From Achatina immaculata (lineage: Eukaryota; Mollusca; Gastropoda; Stylommatophora; Achatinidae): a stretch of DNA of 64,000 nucleotides. This document shows, piece by piece, positions 55,746 to 64,000 of this stretch (its first letter is position 1; each line of letters opens with the position of its first letter). Both the position numbers and the translations under genes were made by a program. A model generated the notes under the pieces. That model saw only the letters and a program-made list of their open reading frames with translations. It was not told the origin of the DNA and searched no databases. Where the stretch lies: the NCBI GenBank assembly GCA_009760885.1, contig CM019701.1, positions 32,378,697 through 32,442,696 of the forward strand, read 5' to 3'.

Positions 55746-55889
55746 CAAAACCAAATAACAAAACGAAGAACTTATCTTAATATGGCCTCCTCCAGAAGTA
55801 GGAAACAGAGAAATGCGTTATATGCTGTGCATATAACAAACAACAAAAGTCTCCCAAAGAGGTATTTGAGACACGCGGGCAATATTCTC

Positions 55890-56640
55890 CATGCTTGAGG
55901 ACTTAGATTGTGCAGATGACATAGCACTCTTCGCACGTACTCACAACCACATACAGGAGGAAACAACCACTCTAAGTACAACCAGCAGACACGTCGGGCT
56001 GAACATCAACATAAAGAAGTCAGAAATAAGAAAAGGAAACATATAAAACCAAAATTATCGACCAAAGCTTAAACACGAATAGATACCTTCACATTCCTTG
56101 CAGCGTGTTGACACTGGATTGAGGAACAAATAAAGACATTAAGAGAAGAATAAATAAAGCACTATCAGCGTTGACGATCTTTAGAAACATCTGGAAGTCC
56201 TCCCAGTACAGCACTAGAACCAAATAAAACTGTACCAAAGTTGTGTGTTATCCATACTCCTTCATGGAGCAGAATGCTGGAAAACAACTGAAAGGAAATG
56301 GACAAACTATCCTCCTTCCACACAACCTGCCTCAGAAAGATTTTGAATCAGGCCACAGACAATAAATAATAGAGACCTACTGCCCAAAGTGAGCTAGAAG
56401 ATATGCGTTCCATAACAGCAGAATAAAACCCCGGCAACATCATTAAGACAGCCATGGGTCAGACACGCCAGGGAAAGAGAAAGAGACCAACCAAAGGCTA
56501 CTTGGCTGAGAACTGTAGAAGCGGAAATGAGTAGCATGCAGCACAGCTGGGGCACAATACAAAGGCTGGTCGCAGACCGTGAGAGGTGGAGAGAATTTGT
56601 TGTTGTCCAGCAAGACGTCACAGGGCGTACTACGCGGTGA
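55890..56640 (+). pseudogene. LINE I reverse transcriptase remnant
   Basis: On the plus strand: EDLDCADDIALFARTHNHIQ (RT palm, normally FADD), then TTLSTTSRHVGLNINIKKSE, and after several frame breaks ENNKKEMDKLSSFHTTCLRK. A final degenerate section runs to VVVQQDVTGRTTR near 56635. Stops and frameshifts are numerous. The combination of a CADDIAL box and GLNINIKKSE is typical of non-LTR RTs. The N-terminal RT and endonuclease are absent. Confidence 0.8.
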
Positions 56641-56818
56641 TTGATTTAGCTGATAGCTGACCAAAGACGGATGAACATAACAAACATGATTCTGATCAAA
56701 ATAACAAAACTGAAAACAAAGTTAAAATGACAAAACATGGTCAAGTTTCTGAAGAGTGCAGAAAATATTAGTCCTGAAAATCTCGTTCATAACAGCATGT
56801 GAAACAAAGCTGACATGA

Positions 56819-57262
56819 CAGTCATTCAGTCATCTGCATGTCCCTTGTGGAACTTTGCCTCCCTAACAGCACTCCTGTAGGCATCTCCGGTTGTAAGCAA
56901 GATGACCCGCTGCTGATGCATCCATTTGCAGATTATCAACGATGTCTTGCAGCCATCTTCGTCTTGGTTTTCCTCTCTTTCTTTTTTCCCATTATGTACC
57001 CTTCCAATATGGTCTTCTCTAGATTACCATGACGTTTAATGTGTCCAAAATATTTAAGTTTTCTCTGCTTAATCGCTTAATCTTCTTTACTAGCCAGCCT
57101 TCTTCAATATTAAGTTCTTATAGTATAGATATATTTGTTCTTTTTTATGTTCACGATATTTGGAGAACTCTTCTGTAGCATTTACGCTGAAAGGCATTTA
57201 TGCGTTTCTCAGCTGTTTTGTTAAGTGTCCAGGTCTCGCAGGCATATGTCACGATGGGAAAG
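56819..57262 (-). mobile_element. LINE B, long copy
   Basis: Antisense to LINE B throughout: tail cattcagtcatctgcatgtc at 56822, the KRKRGRPRRRWLQDIV-encoding block at about 56935-57000, and an upstream part reaching KTAEKHINAF near 57205. A small duplication (aatcgcttaatc near 57070) disrupts the frame. Confidence 0.85.
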
Positions 57263-57265
57263 ATG

Positions 57266-57764
57266 CATGGCCTTAAAAATATTATTGACAACTTCTACTC
57301 TAAATGTCTAAAATAATAAAAGATCGTAAGTGAATGAAATCTAGTCTCGCTTTTTTTTAGAAACTATATTTCATATTCATTTCTTGCCTGAGGATTATAT
57401 GCGACTGGCGGGGACAGGAGACAAGAACTGAATTATATTTTTTATGATAATGACACTTGTCGTTCATTGTGTCAGGACTGACACAGGGATGTAACAGCTG
57501 TTGTGTATTTTGCTGAGTACTGTTTTACTGGACAACTCCTCTCAATGGCTAGCTCTACCAGTGTTGGATCTGTAGATCAAGCAATGCCAAATGTTTCTTG
57601 TTTGTTGCAATGTTTCCATTCACATGCTTGATCTGATGACTTCAAAGGCTCCTGAACCCTGTGCCACTACTCTCCCCTTTAGGTAGACAAGAAAACCCCA
57701 ACCACTTCTGCTGTTCTGAGTCACTGAGCCATCTGTATATATTACCGTGATGGATTTTATTTAA
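57266..57764. other. Unannotated stretch
   Basis: Nothing recognisable lies between the LINE B copy and the rearranged LINE A copy. Confidence 0.4.
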
Positions 57765-58012
57765 ATTAAATGATTAAGTAATGAATATTATTCCTTGCAT
57801 TCTTAAAATTCTCCATAATGATTCTCTGTGTATGCTATTAAAAGCCTTTTTTAAAGTCTAGGAAGTTCAGGATTAACGGTCTTTGCTTTTCAATATGGTC
57901 TTCAAGTATTATTCTTAGAGTAAAGATCTGGTCGAGACAGCTTCTCCCTTTTCGAAATCCTGCCTGTTCTTCTCTTATTTTAAGGAGTTTAAGAATATAT
58001 GTAATACCATCT
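57765..58012 (-). pseudogene. LINE A RT, inverted upstream segment
   Basis: The minus strand reads GITYILKLLKIREEQAGFRK, GRSCLDQIFTLRIILEDHIE, then RPLILNFLDFKKGF followed by stops and decayed HTQRIIMENF. These are the early RT motifs: the QAGFRKGRSC block and the catalytic-sheet LDFKKAFD, here with the Asp after FKK lost. It stops where the plus-strand segment begins. Confidence 0.85.
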
Positions 58013-59002
58013 AAGATTATCAACATTATTAGTGACCTCTACAATGGATATGTTTGTGCAGTCAACACAGACGAAGGAATGAACGAATGGATTGAAACAG
58101 GCATAAAACACGGATGTATATTATTTCCCTTATTTTTGGAATTGCCATAGATTTCATAATGATAAAACGTTGCAAAGGTAAAACGAGCATTGACTGGGTA
58201 TATGAGACCCAACTGGAAGATCTTGATTTTGCAGATGACATAACTCTTATCAGCGACAATATGAAATCAATGCAAGTAAAAACAGATACTCTGTCTTCAA
58301 TGATTACTAAAATAGAACTTGAAATTAACAAGGATAAAACAAAAATAATGAAGGTTCTCATTAACCACGAATGACAAATATACGTAGAAGGAATAGCTGT
58401 TGAAGAAGTAAACCATTTTGCATATCTCGGCAGCTATATAGACCACAGTGATGACACCAGAAATGAAGTTAGAATTCGAATTGCCAAAGCAGCATTGACC
58501 TTCAAGAATCTTGAGAACATATGGCATTCAAAAGTTATAACCACAAAAACCAAGTTAAGATTATTCAATTCAAATGTAATATCCACCCTCATTTGTGCAT
58601 GTTAAAGCTGGAAAACAACTAAAGAAATAGACAATAATAAATTAGACTCTTTTGAAAACAAATGCCTAAGGAAAATACTCGGCATCAAGTGGAATGAATT
58701 CAGAAACAGCGCAAAGATAAGACAGATGAGCAACCAACAACCTGTAGCATGGTTAATCAGAAAAAGAAGATGGACATTATCGCTCATGTGATGAGAAGAA
58801 ACAATCAGAGAATCCCCAAACAAGCTATCAAATGGAACACAACAGGCCGAAGAAAAAGAGGCAGATCACGTGAAACTCTAAAGAGGACATTGTTAAGAGA
58901 AGCCAATTCAGCGGGCATAACATCCCTTGATGAGATTGAAAAACTCACCGAATGCAGGACATCTTGGCGAACTACCATGCGGGCCCTATGTGACGTTTAA
59001 CA
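58013..59002 (+). pseudogene. LINE A RT, sense segment
   Basis: The plus strand reads KIINIISDLYNGYVCAVNTD, EGMNEWIETGIKHGC, then LEDLDFADDITLISDNMKSM (catalytic FADD box), ELEINKDKTKIMKVLINHE with a stop, VNHFAYLGSYIDHSDDTRNE, KTKLRLFNSNVISTLICAC with a stop, ENKCLRKILGIKWNEF, and after a frameshift near 58780 HVMRRNNQRIPKQAIKW, GRSRETLKRTLLREANSAG and RALCDV. The catalytic Asp pair remains, but several stops and shifts break the ORF. Confidence 0.88.
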
Positions 59003-59189
59003 GCACGGGAAAGATGTAAGATTATCCCTTGTACTTTTTATATAGTTTGTAGCTGAACATTTTAACTTGTATAAAAAAGTTTACAATGGATAAAATAAAA
59101 ATATCAACCACAAGGTCTTAAAAGAACGTAGGAACAATCGAGCCACTTGGAGAACAACTCCTCGCAACGGCACGTCACCAATTGATGAG

Positions 59190-59565
59190 TAAAATTCAGA
59201 TTCGCTTTACTGCATCCGGACAACCCCATTTATGCTCCACCGCATTCCGCAGCATCCATCCAAGAGTGTGTTTGCTAATAGTTCCTGTCAAATGTTCTTG
59301 TTTACGATGCGTTTTCTGCCACACAGTTCGGATTTCCTGCCAGCACCTTTAATTTGTCTTAGCTCCAGCAGTCTCTTCACAGCTACTTTGTTCTTTCATT
59401 CCTGCTCTTCTTTTTCCAGCAGTCTGTCCAATACAGCTTTAGCAATGTCCCTCTTGTTCATTGTCAGTCTGCCATTTATTTTAGCCTGTCCAGCAAGTCT
59501 GTCTGCCACATCATTGCCATGTACTCCCGCATGCCCTGGACAGTAAAAGCCAAGTTAGGCTTGTC
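59190..59565 (-). pseudogene. LINE RNase H domain fragment
   Basis: The minus strand contains CPGHAGVHGNDVADRLAG, the C-terminal signature of retroelement RNase HI. The conserved His and Asp are in GHAGVxGND-x-x-D. It then reads RLTMNKRDIAKAVLDRLLEK, a stop, and KRLLELRQIKGAGRKSELCG. RNase H of this type is encoded downstream of the RT in I-clade LINEs and removes the RNA strand. The N-terminal half of the domain is missing and three stops follow. Confidence 0.75.
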
Positions 59566-59869
59566 ACAGTTGACTGCCTTAACAGATTAACCCGTTCTTT
59601 TCGAAACAAATTGTTCTCAATCTTACGAAGCATACTCTGTGAACCTGTCAAGCATGCTCAGGTAAAGGCATGCTTCAGGGTTTCTGGTGTTAAGGACCAT
59701 CCATAAGGAGCTGGGGTTGATAAAGGGCAGACACATCAAACGAGGCAGATGCATTATCTATCAGCAAAAGCCTTTATCAAGGATCACATACAAAAACAAC
59801 ACAAAAGATAAAAAATACATGTGTTATTTATATAGGCTTGGCCTTTTAGCCTTCTCCTTGTAAGAACAC

Positions 59870-60074
59870 GAAATGGTAAAGGAGAAGAGGGGGCACAGAA
59901 AATACTGTAACAATAGAAAAACAGAAGGAAAAAGAGCAAAGGAAAACCGAGAAAATGTATACTGGATAATATGACGAGATGGTGTGAGATAATATTGATG
60001 AATGAATTGATGGCCAGCGTGAAGGATCGGGTACTAAGGAGAAACATAATAGCCAATGCCAGTCGGCAAGGCAC

Positions 60075-60106
<32 letters not shown>

Positions 60107-60120
60107 AATGATGATAATGA
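59870..60120 (+). mobile_element. LINE C 3' end, plus strand
   Basis: Plus-strand coding in decayed form: AQKILQQ, KGKPRKCILDNMTRWCEI, then ELMASVKDRVLRRNIIANAS and RQGT with the stop just before the (gat)n tail at 60076-60125. Aligns with 25644-25850. Confidence 0.8.
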
Positions 60121-60184
60121 TGATGGTGGTGGTGGTAGAATTTCCAGTAGCTTGGATTGATAACTTAATAATATCTTCTTTGTC

Positions 60185-60385
60185 TTCTTCTTCTTCTTCA
60201 GCTTTCCGATCCATTAAAGCACATTGCTGCAGATAAATTTCACCTCCATTCCTCTCTATTCCTTATCTTCTCGAAGATGGTGACATCAATTTCTTTTATA
60301 TCCACTTCTATGTTGTCTTTCCATCTCTGTCTTGGTCTACCACTAGGTCATTCTTGTTTCCATCATCTCTTGTGCATACTTAATA
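60185..60385 (-). pseudogene. LINE C-terminal fragment with (GAA)n tail
   Basis: The (ttc)n at 60183-60198 looks like the complement of a (gaa)n tail. The minus strand reads RQRWKDNIEVDIKEIDVTIF and EKIRN-EEWRG, the W-x-D-I-x-x-D...W pattern at the end of LINE ORFs. A related scrap occurs at 5015-5125. Confidence 0.55.
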
Positions 60386-61139
60386 ATATAATGCATTAAA
60401 TTTAACTGTGCATGTTCTGCGACTTGAGTTTCGTAAAGTTGATGCATTCTTTAAAGATGACTAGTCCGCGTGGAGATGGAGAAAGTTTGTTTTTTTTTTT
60501 ACCTGACGAAACAAAAAATGTTGCTCATGCCTGGCGTAGCCGATCATTTAAGAATGCATGATTCTGGATGTCACTAGAGTTTATTTAGTAGCCTGTTTCA
60601 GCCTGCGAAATGTCAAATTTAAAGAAGACAAAACTGCTATTGTTTGAGCCTGTATGAATGTCATAGCCAGTAAGTTAACGATTTAGAAGCAAATTGCAAA
60701 ATTGTGTTAAGTAGAAAATCTAGGATGAGACTGTTGAAAAGACTTTCTTGGCAGATAATGTTGTAGAAGTTCAGCTCCTTCATTATTTTATATCATTGTC
60801 ACTCGAATTTTCACAAAATCTGCGCAGCCGTTTGACGAAATGTTCGAGACAACGATCAATGACTGTAGACACAACAAACTCTTTTTGTCAATTTTGCTCG
60901 TGAAACTGGAAATCAACAACCGACAGAAAATTTTGCAACAAACAAGAGTTCGTGGCGACAAGAAGAAACAAAGAGGTGTTTTTTTAGAAGATAGGCATGG
61001 GTATCTGAGAGGTTATATGAGGGCAGGATAAAAACAAACCACATAAGAAGCATCGATCCAAGTGATCTCTAAAATATCTGGCACGCATTTAAAATCATGG
61101 GCACCATGAGTTAACAACTTTTCCCGCAATGTACTTATT

Positions 61140-61385
61140 GTTTTCAAAGCTGATAGTTTCAGCCATGAAACAATTTCAGGATTTACATGCAAGTTCAGAA
61201 TGATACCAGACTGACATATTGAGAAGACACTGGCTCATAACTTGATGTTGCTTTTGTTATTGCTGTTGTTTCTACCTGGAATCGCGAGCAGATGTTCTTT
61301 GCAGTCAATGCGGTGGATATACTGACGCACAGCATCGTACAGAACAGAGAGTTGGTTATCAGCGGAACTTGCTTACTTCCCTTTA
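61140..61385. repeat. Dispersed repeat Y
   Basis: Near-identical to 63825-64000 from gctgatagtttcagccatg through ttcaggatttacatgcaagt, acactggctcataacttgat and ctacctggaatcgcgagcag. A small insertion (cgtattccgtta) occurs in the other copy and (ttg)n length differs. 60386-61140 has no feature I can support. Confidence 0.8.
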
Positions 61386-61391
61386 TTTTAT

Positions 61392-61602
61392 ACATACAGT
61401 GTAAGGTAAGGTAAAATCTGCGTCTCCATGTCATTAAGGCATATTGAGGAATACGATGTTAGGTCCGTACTTTTCCATGACCTTCGGCACATGAAAGTGT
61501 GATGTGGTCAGGTCAGTATCACGCCTGGTCGCTTTACCTTCCCAGATTTCTCTGGTACCCGTGTTAAGAGGCTGGGTCAAACCGGGGCATTTTTTGGTAC
61601 GT
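61392..61602 (-). mobile_element. SINE body and tail (related to 10507)
   Basis: The reverse complement contains tttgacccagcctctta, gggtaccagagaaatctggg and a (ttacc)n tail at 61400-61410. The first two blocks match 10600-10650. The tail and the middle differ, so it is another subfamily. The tRNA head is absent. Confidence 0.65.
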
Positions 61603-62145
61603 ACTAACAAAAGGAAAAATATCCATAGAGATCGAAAACAGATGGAACAAAGCGAACCGACTTATCGGGCAAATGGCTGCCATACTAAACAACAAGCATG
61701 TCTCACTGGAACTCAAAAGAACTATCTATAAGACAATCTTCATACCAACTTTGTGCTACCAATGCCAGGCATAGACGCTGACAGCAAAAGACAAAAGGAA
61801 AATTACAACAACTGAAATGAGATTCTTGAGAAGAATTCTTGGAATATCAAGAATGGACAGAATCAGAAATGATGTCATTAGAAATAAAATAGGAGTTGAA
61901 CCCGTTCTGAACTATATTCAAATATACAGCAAATAAAATGGTTCGGTCATGTATTACGACTACCAACAAAACGTGTACCACAGAGAGCAATGTTTTACAG
62001 ACCAACCAAAGGCAGAGGAAGGGGCCGCCCATCCAAACAAAGGACCGATGGTATAGCAGAATTCATGAACGTTTCAATGTACGAAGCCAACAGGCGAGAC
62101 ATTGGGAGACAACTGCACTTCACTTCTACACCTAACAGTAAATGA
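61603..62145 (+). pseudogene. LINE E post-RT segment
   Basis: The plus strand reads TKGKISIEIENRWNKANRLI, LNNKHVSLELKRTIYKTIFI, PTLCYQCQA with a stop (TGG-to-TAG type), then ITTTEMRFLRRILGISRMDR. After a frameshift near 61925 it reads IKWFGHVLRLPTKRVPQRAM, KGRGRGRPSKQRTDGIAEFM and a C-terminus DIGRQLHFTSTPNSK. This is the thumb/post-RT part of a LINE. It is joined at about 62150-62190 to LINE D. Confidence 0.8.
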
Positions 62146-62189
62146 GGAAAGACAAGACAAGACTAGAAAAATTAAGAATAAGAGAGTAC

Positions 62190-62553
62190 AGCGAGAAGTG
62201 GAGGCCATGGAAATGTGGTTTATAAGAAGGATGTTGAAGGTACCATGGACAGCCAAGAAAACCAATGAAGAAGTCTTAAGAGAGGCTGGAGTTAAAAGGC
62301 AAATTATAGCAAAGATCAGAGGCGGGGACAAGCGAGATTTATAGGACATTTCCTGGGAAGAGGAACATTGGAACACACTGTGGCAACTGGAAAAACTGAG
62401 GGAAGAAGAGACACAGGAAGACAGAGAGAGAAGTTACTGGATGGGCTGTCAGTGTGGTTAGGAAGAAAGTCACCGGCGGTTCTCATAATCAAGTCTAAAG
62501 ACAGGGAATTATGGAGAGAAGTGATCGCCTACGCCACGCGGCACTGGCACTTT
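62190..62553 (+). pseudogene. LINE D 3' end
   Basis: The plus strand reads EMWFIRRMLKVPWTAKKTNE, EVLREAGVKRQIIAKIRGGD with a stop after a small indel, then LEHTVATGKTEGRRDTGRQR and EKLLDGLSVWLGRKSPAVLI, ending near YATRHW at 62550. It matches the minus-strand copy at 21232-21818. The (caat)n tail seen there is absent here. Confidence 0.85.
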
Positions 62554-62567
62554 GAAATAATAACCAG

Positions 62568-62648
62568 AATAAGATCCCACTGCTGGGACTGAACCCGGTA
62601 CCACCGGATTAGTAAACCCAGCGCTCTAGCCACTCATCCAACCAGACC
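62568..62648 (-). other. tRNA-like sequence (SINE head or tRNA pseudogene)
   Basis: The minus strand shows an A-box-like tgagtggctagagcgctggg, a possible anticodon arm (ctgggtttactaatccgg) and a B-box-like gggttcagtccc. Acceptor stem pairing is poor. It directly follows LINE D, so a tRNA-derived SINE head is more likely than a working tRNA. Confidence 0.5.
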
Positions 62649-63820
62649 GTAATCACAATCAGTCGTTTAATTTCGGGCTGGATCCAATTTTTTAAAATTA
62701 AATGAAAGAGACTGTCAGAAATAAATATCCCCAGCAGATCGCGATGTTAACTTCGTAAATTAAGACCAAACATCTGAAGTAGGGAGTGACATACAACGCT
62801 GGAACTGACGCCAGAAACCAACAGTAAGAAATGGAATAGCGCCAATAAATTATGCATGAACTAATTTTCCACGTCATGGTTTGTCGCCTGGCAACCGTTT
62901 CGTATTTCATTATTCCAAATGTCAGGTAATTTATATGCAGTTTCTAATACTTCACTTCAAATGACGGTGAAGAAATAATACTACACCGTTGAGTGTTTTA
63001 TACTGGAAGATGTTGAAATACTTGAGTAAATAACAGTGCTTCTCACGCTGTTGTGTGCGCGGTACAGGAAGCAAGCCCCGACTTTCTATACGTACACAGA
63101 GCTTTTCCCCCGACAGAGGCAAAAATGCGGAAGTGCCACTTGTGCCAAATATAAAGCGCGGGTCTTGATATGTATAGGGGGTATAGTTGGAAAAGTGAAT
63201 GTAACAAATTATTTCCAAGTTAAAACTATATTTATTATGCATCACAAAACTTGTAAATATACGAAGATTCAATAAATATAACGTTTTTTTAGGAAAAAAA
63301 GTAGTGTGATGATGTTAACTGATAATTGTGTCCTACTTACCATCGGCAAGGTCTAGATCTACCATCGGCGAAGTCTAGATCTACTTGTAGATTTATGCGA
63401 TCTCATCTTGTGATGAGATGTGGCATGCTCACTAAAATAATTTCTGAAATAACCTTCTAACTACTTATCCAGTCCATTTTATAGATCTAGATCCACTTGG
63501 GGTACATTCAAGATCAGTGGTCTGGTCATAGGGCATATCCGTATGCCTCTGAAGTAAAAAAAAAAAAAGAAAATTCTCGATAAAAACGTCCATTTCACTC
63601 TGTTGCTAACCACGCTTAGTATTGAAATATGAAGGACATGGGCAAATAAAACGTTTACGATTTTAAAAAGGTTACACCGTTTTAGTAGAAACAAAGCATG
63701 TGGCAATATGTTGCCTTGCAGTGTGGAACTACACCCCTCCCCAGCCCCTCCATCTATGCCTGCCTGATATGGCAACGTGTTGTCATCCGGCATGAGAAGA
63801 GCTAGATTTGTAGTTATTGA
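62649..63820. other. Unannotated stretch
   Basis: No gene or RNA recognised. A short direct repeat (taccatcggc(a/g)aggtctagatc) occurs at about 63340-63382. Confidence 0.4.
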
Positions 63821-63824
63821 TTTC

Positions 63825-64000
63825 AAAGCTGACAGTTTCAGCCATGGCGTATTCCGTTAACAATTTCAGGATTTACATGCAAGTTCAGAATGATACCAGA
63901 CTGACATCTTCAGAAGACACTGGCTCATAACTTGATGTTGTTGTTGTTGTTGTTGCTGTTGTTTCTACCTGGAATCGCGAGCAGATGCTCTTTGCAGTCA
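63825..64000. repeat. Dispersed repeat Y, edge copy
   Basis: The second strong copy of the repeat at 61140-61385, running off the right edge of the window. (ttg)n is expanded at 63938-63953. Confidence 0.85.

Larger units (their letters stand above)
57765..59035. mobile_element. LINE A with 5' inversion
   Basis: The upstream RT segment (57765-58012) lies on the minus strand and its direct continuation (58013-59035) on the plus strand. This head-to-head arrangement matches the twin-priming products known for L1. The 3' end reaches the LINE A terminal block (cagcacgggaaagatgtaag, 58991-59010). Confidence 0.85.

Overview
The window is animal genomic DNA, AT-rich and dominated by repeats. No complete host protein-coding gene, rRNA, functional tRNA or CRISPR array can be supported. 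The content is decayed Penelope-like elements (PLEs) with GIY-YIG domains, several families of 5'-truncated LINEs, Tc1 and mariner DNA transposons, tRNA-derived SINEs, and very many minisatellites with 18-60 bp periods. This mix points to a marine invertebrate. A mollusc, perhaps a gastropod, is my best guess, but that is inference. The region is probably intergenic or a large intron.

Layout. 1-3.4 kb: LINE scraps, a 43-bp minisatellite and a GAT microsatellite. 3.8-4.0 kb: a fold-back insertion with a 12-bp target site duplication (TSD). 4.1-6.2 kb: a 45-bp satellite split by other DNA. 6.3-8.95 kb: PLE copy 1 (minus strand) between inverted termini. 9.8-11.8 kb: 60-bp and 50/51-bp satellites, the second hosting a SINE. 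12-15.2 kb: LINE copies and 32-bp arrays. 15.4-16.9 kb: a Tc1-like transposon. 18.1-23.3 kb: a 38-bp satellite broken by a LINE dimer, PLE copy 2 and another LINE. 23.7-27.3 kb: 33-bp arrays, a long LINE C copy and PLE copy 3. 28-31.3 kb: LINE B copies. 33-35.2 kb: a solo PLE terminus and a 25-bp array. 36.1-37.7 kb: a second Tc1-like transposon. 38.9-43.4 kb: LINE A and B copies, a mariner remnant and microsatellites. 45.3-49.4 kb: four minisatellites with periods divisible by three, which give spurious open frames. 49.8-55.2 kb: CT and TATC tracts, LINEs B, F and G and a 37-bp satellite. 55.5-60.4 kb: a second type of PLE terminus, then LINEs, including a LINE A copy with an inverted 5' segment and a LINE RNase H fragment. 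61-64 kb: an unclassified dispersed repeat, a SINE, a LINE E/D junction and a tRNA-like sequence.

The genes do not work together as a pathway; they are layers of selfish DNA. LINEs and SINEs sit inside satellites and inside PLE termini, often with readable TSDs, so the order of insertion can be worked out. The most notable signals are the repeated inverted-terminus architecture of the PLEs, a hammerhead-ribozyme-like motif in each terminus, the LINE 5' inversion, and a LINE 3'-end dimer between one pair of TSDs. LINE family letters A-I are local labels, not database names.
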